DNA of 64,000 bases from CAYGLV01 sp964351025 (GTDB lineage Bacteria > Actinomycetota > Thermoleophilia > Gaiellales > Gaiellaceae), in contig CAYGLV010000002.1 of the NCBI GenBank assembly GCA_964351025.1, forward strand, positions 1 through 64,000. The letters run 5' to 3'. This document shows, in pieces, positions 50,992 to 60,118 of this stretch. Under the pieces are notes generated by a model. The model ran no database searches, was not told the origin of the DNA, and saw only the letters and a list, made by a program, of their open reading frames with translations. Position 1 is the first letter of the stretch. Each line of letters begins with the position of its first letter. The position numbers were made by a program, and so were the translations under genes.

Positions 50992-52241
50992 CGCAGCCCG
51001 CACCCGATCTCAAGGCGGCCGCTGCCGAGGCGGGGCCCCGGATCGGCCCGCTCGCGGGCATCCGGCTGATCGAGCTCGGCTCGCTCCTCGCGGGGCCCTT
51101 CGCCGGCCGGCTGCTCGGCGACCTGGGCGCCGAGATCATCAAAGTCGAGGCGCCCGGCCAGCCCGATCCGCTCCGCGACTGGGGGAAGGCTCGCTACGAG
51201 GGCCGCTCCCTCTGGTGGCCGGTGCAGTCCCGCAACAAGAAGTGCATCACGCTCAACCTGCGCGAGGAGAAGGGCCAGCAGCTGCTCCTCCGGCTCGTCG
51301 AGCAGGCCGATGTTGTGACCGAGAACTTCCGGCCCGGAACCCTCGAGCGCTGGAACCTCGGCTACGAGCAGCTGGCGGAGGCGAATCCCGGCATCGTCGT
51401 CGCCCGCATCTCGGGCTACGGCCAGACCGGCCCGTATGCGGAGCGTGCAGGCTTCGCCTCCGTCTCGGAGGCGATGGGCGGCATCCGTCACATCAACGGC
51501 TTCCCCGACCAGCCGCCGCCGCGCATGCACCTCTCCCTTGGCGATTCGCTGGCGGCCATGTTCGCCGTCCAGGGCATCCTCGCCGCCCTCTACTGGCGCG
51601 ACGGGGCCGGCGGGGGGCTCGGCCAGGTCGTCGACGTCTCTCTGATGGAGGCATCGTTCGCCTTGCTCGAGAGCACCGTTCCGGAGTACGACCGGCTCGG
51701 CATCGTGCGCGGCCCGCAGGGCACGAACCTGAAAGGCGTGGCCCCGTCGAACATCTTCAGGTCCAAAGACGGCAAGTGGATGGTGATCGCCGCCAACGCC
51801 GACAACGTGTTCCGGCGCCTCTGCGCCGCGATCGGGCAGCCCGAGCTCGCCGACGATGCACGGTTTGCGACCCATAGCGCGCGGGGCGACAACCAGGTCG
51901 AGATCGAAGGGATCGTCGCCGACTGGGCCATCCAGCACGACGCGACCGAGCTCGACGCCATCCTCAACGAGGCCGGGGTCATCTGCGGCCCGATCTACAC
52001 GGTCGCCGACATGTTCGAGGACCCGCAGTACAAGGCTCGCGGGATGCTCCTCGAGCACGTCGACCCGGAGTTCGGGCCGTACATCGGACCGGGCATCGTC
52101 CCCAAGCTGACGAGGACGCCCGGTGCGGTGCGCTGGTCGGCTCCGTGGGACGAGGGCAGCCACAACAGCGAGGTCTACGGCGGACTGCTCGGGCTGTCGG
52201 ACGACGAGCTCGCGGCGCTCCATGAGGAGGGCGTGATTTGA
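50988..52241 (+). CDS. Family III (CaiB/BaiF) CoA-transferase
   Basis: 417-residue acyl-CoA transferase. Family motifs: RLIELGSLLAGPFAGRLLGD, AEIIKVEAPG, RNKKCITLNLREEKG, VTENFRPGTLERW (followed by the GxxxxGQTGP loop GYGQTGPYAERA) and QVVDVSLMEA (probable catalytic Asp). Moves CoA from a donor thioester to a carboxylic acid. ATG overlaps the GntR stop; the HMG-CoA-lyase-like gene overlaps its own stop. A CoA-activation then C-C cleavage route (as in citramalate or 3-hydroxy-3-methyl acid degradation) is suggested. Confidence 0.91.
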   Translation: MTQPAPDLKAAAAEAGPRIGPLAGIRLIELGSLLAGPFAGRLLGDLGAEIIKVEAPGQPDPLRDWGKARYEGRSLWWPVQSRNKKCITLNLREEKGQQLLLRLVEQADVVTENFRPGTLERWNLGYEQLAEANPGIVVARISGYGQTGPYAERAGFASVSEAMGGIRHINGFPDQPPPRMHLSLGDSLAAMFAVQGILAALYWRDGAGGGLGQVVDVSLMEASFALLESTVPEYDRLGIVRGPQGTNLKGVAPSNIFRSKDGKWMVIAANADNVFRRLCAAIGQPELADDARFATHSARGDNQVEIEGIVADWAIQHDATELDAILNEAGVICGPIYTVADMFEDPQYKARGMLLEHVDPEFGPYIGPGIVPKLTRTPGAVRWSAPWDEGSHNSEVYGGLLGLSDDELAALHEEGVI

Positions 52242-53140
52242 GCGCTCGCGCCGTCACCATCTGCGACGTCGCGGCGCGCGACGGTCTGCAAAACGACGCG
52301 AAGGTGCTCGAGCCGGCCGCGCGCGCCGAGCTCGTGAACCGCCTCGCCGGCGCCGGCGTCCCGCGCATCGAGGCGGTCAGCTTCGTCAACCCGGCCCGCG
52401 TGCCGCAGATGGCAGGCGCGGAGGAGGTCGTCGGAGCGATCGAGAGGCAGCCCGGAGTCGTCTATGCGGGTCTCGTACTGAACGACAAGGGCTACGACCG
52501 GCTCGCCGCGACCGAGCTCGACGAGGTGCACTTCGCCTTCGCCTCGACGGAGACGTTCAACCAGCGCAACCAGGGCGCTTCCGTCGCCGATTCGATCGCC
52601 GCCGCCTCACGGATCGTCGAGCGCGCGCACGCGGACGGCCGCCGCGCGACCGTGACGATCGGGGTGTCGTTCGGCTGTCCGTTCGAGGGCCGGGTGGAGC
52701 CGGAGCGGATCCTCGAGATCGCGGCGGAGCTGGCCGAGGCCGGTCCCGACGAGCTCGTCTTCGCCGACACGATCGGCGTCGGCGTCCCGCGGCAGGTGCG
52801 GCGCCTGGTCGGCGACGCCGTGCGACTCGGGCCGCCCGTGGGCGTGCATCTGCACAACACCCGAAACACCGGCTACGCGAACGCCTTCGCGGCGGTCGAG
52901 GCCGGGGCCACCGTGCTCGATGCGTCGCTCGGCGGGATCGGCGGCTGCCCGTTCGCGCCGCGGGCGACCGGAAACATTGCGACCGACGACCTCGTCTACC
53001 TGCTGCACGGCGAGGGGATCGAGACGGGCATCGACCTCGACGCGCTGATCGAGGTAGCGGGATGGCTGGATGGCGTACTCGGGCGTCAGCTCGAGGGACA
53101 GGTCTATCGGGCCGGCACGTTCGCGCCGGTGGCCGGCTGA
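52238..53140 (+). CDS. HMG-CoA lyase-like enzyme
   Basis: 300-residue TIM-barrel lyase with the DRE-TIM signature: DVAARDGLQNDAKVL, GVHLHNTRNTGYANAF (metal His pair) and the C-terminal cysteine loop GGIGGCPFAPRATGN. These residues are those used by HMG-CoA lyase to split a 3-hydroxy-3-methylacyl-CoA into acetyl-CoA and a keto acid. Coupled to the CoA-transferase by a 4-bp overlap. True substrate not proven; related 3-hydroxyacyl-CoA acids are equally plausible. Confidence 0.9.
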   Translation: MSARAVTICDVAARDGLQNDAKVLEPAARAELVNRLAGAGVPRIEAVSFVNPARVPQMAGAEEVVGAIERQPGVVYAGLVLNDKGYDRLAATELDEVHFAFASTETFNQRNQGASVADSIAAASRIVERAHADGRRATVTIGVSFGCPFEGRVEPERILEIAAELAEAGPDELVFADTIGVGVPRQVRRLVGDAVRLGPPVGVHLHNTRNTGYANAFAAVEAGATVLDASLGGIGGCPFAPRATGNIATDDLVYLLHGEGIETGIDLDALIEVAGWLDGVLGRQLEGQVYRAGTFAPVAG

Positions 53141-53155
53141 AAAGGAGAACGAGAG

Positions 53156-55216
53156 ATGACCTACAGGCTTGGAGTCGACGTCGGAGGCACGTTCACCGAC
53201 CTCTTCCTCGTCAACGACGAAACCGGCGCGACGCAGTTCCGCGTCAAGACGCCCTCGACGCCCGGCGACCCGTCAGAGGGTGTGCTCATCGGCGTCCGCC
53301 GCATCTGCGAGGCGGCCGGCATCGGCGCCGGCGATCTGCGCAACATCCTCCACGGCACGACCGTGGCCACGAACGCGGTGCTCGAGTCGAAGGGAGCGCG
53401 CGTCGGGCTGATCACGACGGAGGGCTTCAAGCAGATCCTCCACCTCGCCCGCTCGCAGACCCCGGGGCCGCTCGCAGGGTGGATCATCATGATCAAGCCC
53501 GACCCGCCCGCGTCGCTCGCCGACACGCGCGAGGCCGTGGAGCGCATGGACGCGCGCGGCACGACGCTCGTGCCGGTGGACGAGGCCCAGGTCGAAGGGA
53601 TCGTCCGCGACCTCGTCGAGTCCGGAGTCGAGTCGCTGACCGTCGCGCTGATCAACTCGTACGTGAACGGGGCGCACGAGCGCGCGATCGGCGATCTCGT
53701 CGAGCGCCTCTACCCGGGCTTCCCGGTCACGCTCTCGGCAGAGGTGCTGCCGGAGTTCCGCGAGTACGAGCGCGCGCTCACGGCGTGCATGAACTCGTAC
53801 GTGCGACCGAAGGTGCAGGGCTACCTCAACCACCTGCAGAGCGAGCTGGCCGCCGCGGGCGCGACCGCGGAGGTCAACATCCTCCGCTCGGATGCGGGCC
53901 TGATGACGACCGCAGAGGCTGCGCGAAACCCGATCTACGGTGTCATCTCGGGCCCGTCCGGCGGGGTTGCCGGCGCGCTCTACGTGGCGACGAAGGCGGG
54001 CTACAAGGACATCCTCACCTTCGACATGGGCGGCACGTCGACGGACGTCGCCCTCTGCCAGGACGGCCAGCCGACGATCGGTCGCGAGACGTCGATCGGG
54101 CAGTTCCGGATCAAGGTCCCTTCCGTGAACGTGCACACGGTCGGCGCCGGCGGCGGCTCGATCGCGCACGTGCCGGAGCTGACGAAGGCGCTCCGCGTCG
54201 GGCCGCAGTCGGCGGGCGCCGAGCCCGGTCCGGCCGCGTACGCCAAGGGTGGAGAGGATCCGACCGTGACCGACGCGAACGTCGTGCTCGGGCACCTGCC
54301 GCCCAGCCTGCTCGGCGGCGAGATGACGCTCGACGTCGAGGCGGCGCGCGCCGCCGTGAAGCGGATCGCCGACGCGATGGGCCTCGACTCGGTCGAGCAG
54401 GCCGCCGAGGGAATCCTCGCGATCGTGAACGAGAACATGGCGGGTGCGTTGCGGCTCGTGTCGGTGCAGCGGGGCCACGACCCGCGCGAGTTCGCGCTCG
54501 TCGCCTACGGCGGCGCCGGCCCGCTGCACGCGAATGCGGTCGCCAAGCTGATGGGCTCGTTCCCCGTGATCGTGCCGCCCGCCCCGGGCCTGCTGTGCGC
54601 GCTCGGCGACCTCGTGGCGGACTTCCGCGACGAGTTCGCCCAGACGTACATCCGGCTCATTGGGGACGCGAGCGGCGAGGAGGTCGCAACGATCCTCGAC
54701 GGGCTCGGCGCTCGCGCCAGGGCCTGGCTCGACGACGAGGGGATCTCGCAGGACATCCAGCGCATCTCGTTCGTCGCGGACATGCGCTACCACCGCCAGG
54801 GCTACGAGATCCCCGTCTCGATCGAGCCGGACGAGGTCAGGGCCGGCGGGCTTGCCGGGCTCGAGGAGCGCTTCAACGCGCTGCACGAGCAGCTGTACGG
54901 CTTCCGCATGCCCGGCACGGCGTCCGAGATCGTGAACGTCCGGGCCGTCGGCTTCGGCGCGGCGCCGAAGCCCGAGCTGCGCACCGGTGCCATCGGCGGG
55001 GCCGACGCGTCGGGCGCCCTGATCGATGAGCACGACGTGACGATCGACGGACAGAAGGTCCGAACGAGGATCTATGACCGGGCCAAGCTCGAGCCGGGCG
55101 CGAAGCTCGCCGGGCCGGCGATCGTGACCGAGTTCGACTCGACGACCGTGATCCTGCCGGGCCACGAGGCGACGGTGGACACGAACTACAACATCCTGAT
55201 CACCCCGAGCGCGTAG
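53156..55216 (+). CDS. Hydantoinase/oxoprolinase-type subunit A
   Basis: 686-residue ATP-dependent hydrolase/carboxylase subunit. N-terminal phosphate loop GVDVGGTFTDLFLVN, then FDMGGTSTDVAL and GAGGGSIA, together an ASKHA-like ATPase core. The C-terminus has a subunit-interaction region (AVGFGAAPKPELR). Members catalyse ATP-dependent opening of 5-oxoproline or hydantoins, or carboxylation of acetone/acetophenone. Paired with HyuB 15 bp downstream. AAAGGAG precedes the ATG. Confidence 0.92.
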   Translation: MTYRLGVDVGGTFTDLFLVNDETGATQFRVKTPSTPGDPSEGVLIGVRRICEAAGIGAGDLRNILHGTTVATNAVLESKGARVGLITTEGFKQILHLARSQTPGPLAGWIIMIKPDPPASLADTREAVERMDARGTTLVPVDEAQVEGIVRDLVESGVESLTVALINSYVNGAHERAIGDLVERLYPGFPVTLSAEVLPEFREYERALTACMNSYVRPKVQGYLNHLQSELAAAGATAEVNILRSDAGLMTTAEAARNPIYGVISGPSGGVAGALYVATKAGYKDILTFDMGGTSTDVALCQDGQPTIGRETSIGQFRIKVPSVNVHTVGAGGGSIAHVPELTKALRVGPQSAGAEPGPAAYAKGGEDPTVTDANVVLGHLPPSLLGGEMTLDVEAARAAVKRIADAMGLDSVEQAAEGILAIVNENMAGALRLVSVQRGHDPREFALVAYGGAGPLHANAVAKLMGSFPVIVPPAPGLLCALGDLVADFRDEFAQTYIRLIGDASGEEVATILDGLGARARAWLDDEGISQDIQRISFVADMRYHRQGYEIPVSIEPDEVRAGGLAGLEERFNALHEQLYGFRMPGTASEIVNVRAVGFGAAPKPELRTGAIGGADASGALIDEHDVTIDGQKVRTRIYDRAKLEPGAKLAGPAIVTEFDSTTVILPGHEATVDTNYNILITPSA

Positions 55217-55230
55217 GAGGGAGGGACCAG

Positions 55231-57165
55231 ATGGCAACCACCACGGATGAGCTGCGGATCGCCGAGATCCCCGACGTCGAGGTCGACCCGATCACCCTGG
55301 ACATCATCGAAGGCGCCCTCAAGAACGCGCGCTTCGAGATGGACGCGGTGCTGTTCCGGTCGGCGATGAGCCCCGTGATCCGGGAGCAGCACGACGAGTT
55401 CCCGATGATCACCGACCCACGCGGCCGCATGGTCGTCGGCCAGTTCGGCGCCTACATCAACGAGATGATGCTGGAGTGGGACCGGGGCATCTACCCGGGC
55501 GACGTGATCCTCACGTCCGATCCGTTCAAGTGCTCCGCGTCGATCTCGCACACGAACGACTGGCTCGTGCTCGTGCCGATCTTCTACGAGGACGAGCTCG
55601 TCGGCTGGTCCTCCCAGTTCGGCCACCAGATGGACGCGGGCGGGCCGTTGCCCGGCTCGCTTCCGACCGGGGCGAAGACGATCTTCGAGGAAGGGATCAT
55701 CATCCCGCCGCTCAAGATCATCGAGCGGGGTGTGGTGCAGGAGGACGTGCTGCGGCTGATCCTCAACAACGTCCGCCTGCCGGAGATGAACCGCGCCGAC
55801 CTGTTCGCGATCGTTGCGGGCTGCCGCGCCGGCGAGAAGCGCGTGATCGAGCTCTGCGAGCGCTTCGGCAAGGACACGTACCTCGCCGCGCTGCAGGCCC
55901 TGCTCGACCGGACCTACAACGCGATGAAGTTCCTCATCTCCGTCGCGATCCCGGAGGAGCCGCAGACGTTCATCGACTACGTAGACGACGACGGCCTCGG
56001 CAACGGCCCGTTCAAGATGCAGCTGACGATCTGGCGCGAGGGCGAGCACGCCTTCTTCGACTGGTCGGGCACGGACCCGCAGGCCCTCGGGCCGATCAAC
56101 TTCTACCTCTCCGAGGGCATGTTCAAGATGTTCATCGGGATCTACCTGATCATGGTCAACGATCCCCAGATCCTCTTCAACGACGGCTTCTACCCGCTGC
56201 TGCACGTCGTCATGCCGGAGGGGAGCCTGCTGCGTCCGCGCTTCCCGGCGGCGCTCGGGTGCCGCACGCACGCGCTCGCCCGGCTGTTCGACGTGCTGGG
56301 CGGCGCGCTCTGCAAGCAGGCCCCGGAGCTGAACACGGCGGCCGGCTACGGCACGAGCCCGTACATGCTCTATTCGGGCTGGGACAGCCAGGGCGAGTTC
56401 TTCTATTCGATGGAGATCCTCTACGGCGGCATTCCGGGCCGGCCGATCGGGGACGGGATGGACGGGCACTCGTGGTGGCCGCTGTTCGAGAACATCCCCA
56501 CCGAGTACCTCGAGGCGTACTACCCGCTGCGGATCGACGGCTACACGACCGTGACGGACTCCGGCGGCGCCGGCTTCCACCGTGGCGGCAACGGCGTCGA
56601 GAAGCGTTACGTCTACCTCGAGCCGGGAGAGGTCTCGATCCACGACGACCGCTGGCTGACCCGCCCGTGGGGGGTGCTCGGGGGCCAGCCGGGAGGGCGC
56701 TCCGAGAAGATCCTCAGGCGTGCAGACGGCACCGAGGAGCGGCTGCCGTCGAAGTGCGACCACATCGTCGTCGAGCCGGGCGACATGCTGGTCTACCGCA
56801 CGGCCGGCGGCGGCGGCTGGAAGGACCGGCTCGACCGGCCGGTTGAGGCCGTCGTGCGCGATGTCTCGTTCGGGCTCGTCTCGCGGGAGCAGGCGCTCGC
56901 CGCGTACGGGGTCGTGCTGAACGCCGACGGCAGCGCCGACGACGCGGCGACGGAGACGGAGCGGGCGCGCCAGCGCGCTGAGCGCGGCGATGCGCAGAAC
57001 TTCGACTTCGGCCCGTCGCTCGAGGAGGTGCTCGCCAACTGCAAGGCGGAGACCGGCCTCGAGCCACCGGTGCCGGCGAAGCCGCTGCGCTGGTCGCCGC
57101 TCGAGCCGTCGGAGGACGCGCTCGCGCGCGTGCGGAAGGGCGACGGGATCCCGGCTCCGTCGTGA
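55231..57165 (+). CDS. Hydantoinase/oxoprolinase-type subunit B
   Basis: 644-residue catalytic partner of subunit A. VDPITLDIIEGALKNARFEM, SAMSPVIREQHDEFPMITD, FEMDAV, HTNDWLVLVPIFYEDELVG, GGAGFHRGGNGVEKRYVYLE and a C-terminal GDMLVYRTAGGGGWKD are typical. Completes the ATP-dependent hydrolase. It ends with the GTGA-type overlap to the repeat-encoded small ORF, followed by a cysteine hydrolase that might process the ring-opened carbamoyl product. Confidence 0.92.
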   Translation: MATTTDELRIAEIPDVEVDPITLDIIEGALKNARFEMDAVLFRSAMSPVIREQHDEFPMITDPRGRMVVGQFGAYINEMMLEWDRGIYPGDVILTSDPFKCSASISHTNDWLVLVPIFYEDELVGWSSQFGHQMDAGGPLPGSLPTGAKTIFEEGIIIPPLKIIERGVVQEDVLRLILNNVRLPEMNRADLFAIVAGCRAGEKRVIELCERFGKDTYLAALQALLDRTYNAMKFLISVAIPEEPQTFIDYVDDDGLGNGPFKMQLTIWREGEHAFFDWSGTDPQALGPINFYLSEGMFKMFIGIYLIMVNDPQILFNDGFYPLLHVVMPEGSLLRPRFPAALGCRTHALARLFDVLGGALCKQAPELNTAAGYGTSPYMLYSGWDSQGEFFYSMEILYGGIPGRPIGDGMDGHSWWPLFENIPTEYLEAYYPLRIDGYTTVTDSGGAGFHRGGNGVEKRYVYLEPGEVSIHDDRWLTRPWGVLGGQPGGRSEKILRRADGTEERLPSKCDHIVVEPGDMLVYRTAGGGGWKDRLDRPVEAVVRDVSFGLVSREQALAAYGVVLNADGSADDAATETERARQRAERGDAQNFDFGPSLEEVLANCKAETGLEPPVPAKPLRWSPLEPSEDALARVRKGDGIPAPS

Positions 57166-57344
57166 GACGCCCGGTGTCAACCTCCTCCGCCCGCGCGTTC
57201 CTCGGGCGCTGCTCGCGGTGCCGGGCCGGAGGGGGCAGTACGGGGGGTACGGCCCCGGAGAGACCGGTGCCGCGAGCGGCGTCAGGCGGCGGCGGAGCCG
57301 GGCTTGCCCCGGCGGGAGCCGTCGCCGACGAGGGGCGCGCGTGA
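57162..57344 (+). CDS. Small ORF of a repeated intergenic element (copy B)
   Basis: 60-codon ORF. It starts MRRPVSTSSARAFLGRCS, contains a CSRC pair, and ends GAVADEGRA. GTG overlaps the HyuB stop; its TGA overlaps the GTG start of the cysteine hydrolase. It shares termini and flanking frame with copy A at 9216-9314; the middle is longer. Biological role unknown; see the repeat entries. Confidence 0.5.
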   Translation: MRRPVSTSSARAFLGRCSRCRAGGGSTGGTAPERPVPRAASGGGGAGLAPAGAVADEGRA

Positions 57345-57345
57345 G
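57162..57345 (+). repeat. Coupled small-ORF repeat, copy B
   Basis: 184-bp copy with the full set of blocks: TGAGACGCCC, GCGCGTTCCTCGGGC, a central TGCCGGGCCGG...GGTACGG part missing from copy A, GGCGGCGGCGGAG, GCGGGAGCCG, and GAGGGGCGCGCGTGAG. The 5' half closely matches copy C at 1-48. Confidence 0.65.
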
Positions 57346-57952
57346 CCATTTGGAGGGCTTCGGGGAAAGGCAGGGCGCCGTCCGGCGCCCTGCCCTCCTC
57401 GTGATCGACATGAGCCTCGGCTTCACGAGCCCGGACTCGCCGCTGCACTGCGACCTCGTCGACGTGGTCGGCGCGGTCGGCCGGCTGCTCGACGCGGCCC
57501 GTGCGAAGGCCCTGCCGGTCGTCTACACGACTGTCTCCTACGGCGAGGGCGACAAGGCCGTGGCGAGGGCGTTCATCGAAAAGGTCCCGATCCTGCTCAC
57601 CCTCGCCGAGGGCAGCCCGTTCACGCAGATCGACCCGCGGCTCGCGCCGCTGCCGCACGAGCCCGTGTTGAACAAGCTCTTCGCCTCCGCGTTCTTCGGG
57701 ACGTCGCTCCAGAGCCTGCTGGCCGCCCACGACTGCGACTCGGTGATCGTCACCGGTGCCTCGACGTCGGGGTGCGTGCGGGCAACCGCCGTCGACGTGC
57801 TGCAGAACGGCTACCGGCTGCTCGTCCCGCGCGAGGCCGTCGGCGATCGGAACCCCGCGGCGCACGAGCAGGCGCTCTACGACATCGACGCGAAGTACGG
57901 CGACGTCGTCTCGCTCGAGGAGGCGCTGGCCGCGATCTCCTCCAGCGGCTGA
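57341..57952 (+). CDS. Cysteine hydrolase (isochorismatase / N-carbamoylsarcosine-amidase family)
   Basis: 203-residue hydrolase. Asp in LLVIDMSLGFT, Lys in VLNKLFASAFF, nucleophile Cys in STSGCVRATAVDV: full catalytic triad pattern. It resembles N-carbamoylsarcosine amidase, which would remove a carbamoyl group after hydantoin ring opening. That matches the hydantoinase-type A/B genes upstream. The GTG start lies in the 3' end of the repeat. Confidence 0.88.
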   Translation: MSHLEGFGERQGAVRRPALLVIDMSLGFTSPDSPLHCDLVDVVGAVGRLLDAARAKALPVVYTTVSYGEGDKAVARAFIEKVPILLTLAEGSPFTQIDPRLAPLPHEPVLNKLFASAFFGTSLQSLLAAHDCDSVIVTGASTSGCVRATAVDVLQNGYRLLVPREAVGDRNPAAHEQALYDIDAKYGDVVSLEEALAAISSSG

Positions 57953-58040
57953 CCGCCGGCGCTCCGTCCGGCGCGGGCCGGGTAGGAATGACCATGCGCG
58001 CCTGCAGCAGCGGTGCATAGGGTCACCGGAGGAGGGGTCA

Positions 58041-59036
58041 ATGCGAGCGAGGGCGTTCCTGATCGTCGGAGTGACAGTGGCCGTTGCCGCGGGCGCCGCG
58101 GCGGCAGGCGGCGTCGGTCCCACGCTTCCGGCGGCGCCGGCCGCGACCGTTGCTATCCCGTACGACTTCGAGATCGACGTCGCTACCGGCATTCCGGCGC
58201 CCCAGGTCGGGGTCCCGTCCTGCTCGGCGCCGGACGCCGGCGGCGTGCTCACGTGCACGGTCACCGGGGCGATCTCCAGCGGCGCGCGCAGCACGTATCT
58301 CACGGGAGCCGTGCGCCAGCCGAGCACCGGCCGCACGGGCACTCTGGAGGCGATCTGCCGCTGGAGCGGAGACTTCCGCGCGACCGCGCGCGTGAGCGCG
58401 TCCCTGAGCGTGGAGCTGACGGCGCTGAGCGGCTCCGTCAGCCAGTCGTGCTCCTGGGCGGTCTGGATCCGCCACGCGGACACGGGGAAGGTCTCCGGGA
58501 TCACCGGAAGCATGCGCGGCGGCGGCTCGCTTGCCCTCTCCGGGCCCGCGAGCGCGGCCTATGCCGGCACCCTCGACGTCTCCGTCGCCGGCGCGGGCAC
58601 CGGCGAGTTCGCCGGGCTCGTCGGTGGTGGCACCTTCACCCACCGGCAGGAGGTCCCGGTGTCGTTCGGCGGCTACACGCTCAGCTCGTTCGAGGCTGCA
58701 CGCTCCGAGCCGTCGCGCCTCCATCTCTCGTTACGCGAGGGAAAGCCGCGTGCGCTCGTGGACGCGCCGGGCGCACGGCTGAGCAAGCAGACGGACAGTG
58801 GCCTGCGCGTCGTGAGCGTCCCCGGCTCGTCGTGCGCGGCCATCGCGACAAAGGGCACGCGTCGCGTCAGCCTTGGGCTCGCCCGCGACGGCAACCGCGA
58901 CGGCCTCGTCGTCGTCGTTCAACGGCTGCGGCCAAAGCTCGCACCCGGGCGGTGGACGATCGCGGTCACGTGCACCTACCGCGTTGGCGGTAAGGCGAAG
59001 ACCGCGCTCGCGCGGGTGGCCGTAGCCGTCTCCTAG
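58041..59036 (+). CDS. Secreted protein of unknown function
   Basis: 331-residue exported protein. Signal peptide MRARAFLIVGVTVAVAAGAA..., cleavage near AGG. The body is Gly/Ser/Thr-rich with a regular beta pattern and paired cysteines (PSCSAPD, LTCTV, EAICRW, QSCSW, SSCAAI, VTCTY), suggesting a disulfide-stabilised extracellular beta protein. GGAGGAGGGG precedes the ATG at ideal distance. No enzyme motif. The end overlaps the old-yellow-enzyme gene by 4 bp on the opposite strand. Confidence 0.7.
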   Translation: MRARAFLIVGVTVAVAAGAAAAGGVGPTLPAAPAATVAIPYDFEIDVATGIPAPQVGVPSCSAPDAGGVLTCTVTGAISSGARSTYLTGAVRQPSTGRTGTLEAICRWSGDFRATARVSASLSVELTALSGSVSQSCSWAVWIRHADTGKVSGITGSMRGGGSLALSGPASAAYAGTLDVSVAGAGTGEFAGLVGGGTFTHRQEVPVSFGGYTLSSFEAARSEPSRLHLSLREGKPRALVDAPGARLSKQTDSGLRVVSVPGSSCAAIATKGTRRVSLGLARDGNRDGLVVVVQRLRPKLAPGRWTIAVTCTYRVGGKAKTALARVAVAVS

Positions 59037-60109
59037 CGCGCCGGCAGCGCGCGCAGGTACTGCGGCGGGACGTAGGCGGTCGCACCGAGCTCGGCCGCCG
59101 CGCGCCAGGCCCAGCGTGGGTCGTAGAGCATGCCCCGCGCCAGCGCGACCATGTCGGCCTGGCCCGAAGCGACGATCTCCTCCGCGTGACGCGGCTCGGT
59201 GATCAGCCCGACGGCGATCGTGGGGATGCCCGAGGACGATCTGATCGCCGCGGCGAGGGGCACCTGGTACCCGGGCCCGACCGGGACCGACTGGCGCGGC
59301 GAGACGCCGCCGCTCGACGCGTCGATCCAGTCGACTCCGAGCCGTCGCAGCTCCTCGGCGAGGACGAGCGTCTGGTCGACGTCCCAGCCCCCCTCGATCC
59401 AGTCGGTCGCCGAGACGCGAACGCCCAGCGGGCGCTCTTCGGGCCAGGCGTCGCGAACGGCCGCGACGACCTCGAGCGGGAAGCGCATCCTGTTCTCCAG
59501 CGAGCCTCCGTAGGCGTCGTCCCTGCGGTTCGCGAGCGGCGAGAGGAACTCGTGCAGCAGGTACCCGTGCGCCGCGTGGAGCTCGATCGCGTCGAACCCG
59601 AGCCGCTCCGCCCGCTCGGCCGCGCGGGCGAACGCCTCCACGAGCTGCGGCAGCTCGCCGGCCGGCAGCGCGCGCGGGGCGAGCTCGCCGTCGGCGTGCG
59701 GCACGGCCGACGGCGCGACGCATTCCCACCGACCCTCCTCGGGGGTGAGCTGTCCGCCTCCGTCCCACGGGCGGCGGTTCGACGCCTTGCGGCCGGCGTG
59801 AGCGAGCTGGATCGCGAGCGGGATCTGTGAGTGCCGGCGCACGACCTCGAGCACGCGGCGAAGGGCGGTCTCGTTCGCGTCGCTCCAGAGACCGAGGCAG
59901 TCGGGAGTGATCCGGCCGGCGGGATCGACGGCCGTCGCCTCGAGGACCAGGAGGCCGGCGCCGCCGAGGGCGAGCTGGCCGAGGTGGATCACGTGCCAGT
60001 CGCTCGCGTCGCCCTCGACCGCCGAGTACTGGCACATCGGCGAGACCACGATCCGGTTCGGGAGCGTCAGGTCGCGCAGGCGGATCGGCTCGAAGAGTGC
60101 GCTGGGCAC
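59033..60109 (-). CDS. NADH:flavin oxidoreductase (old yellow enzyme, YqjM-like)
   Basis: 358-residue FMN TIM-barrel reductase. VSPMCQYSAVEGDASDW (the YqjM-type Cys near the flavin), ELHAAHGYLLHEFLSPLANR (substrate His pair), and C-terminal LARGMLYDPRWAW. Reduces activated C=C bonds of enones with NAD(P)H. Last gene of the minus-strand operon (panE-like to OYE). The substrate could derive from the aromatic-type enzymes upstream; unproven. Confidence 0.92.
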   Translation of the reverse strand: MPSALFEPIRLRDLTLPNRIVVSPMCQYSAVEGDASDWHVIHLGQLALGGAGLLVLEATAVDPAGRITPDCLGLWSDANETALRRVLEVVRRHSQIPLAIQLAHAGRKASNRRPWDGGGQLTPEEGRWECVAPSAVPHADGELAPRALPAGELPQLVEAFARAAERAERLGFDAIELHAAHGYLLHEFLSPLANRRDDAYGGSLENRMRFPLEVVAAVRDAWPEERPLGVRVSATDWIEGGWDVDQTLVLAEELRRLGVDWIDASSGGVSPRQSVPVGPGYQVPLAAAIRSSSGIPTIAVGLITEPRHAEEIVASGQADMVALARGMLYDPRWAWRAAAELGATAYVPPQYLRALPAR

Positions 60110-60118
60110 AGGATCGTC

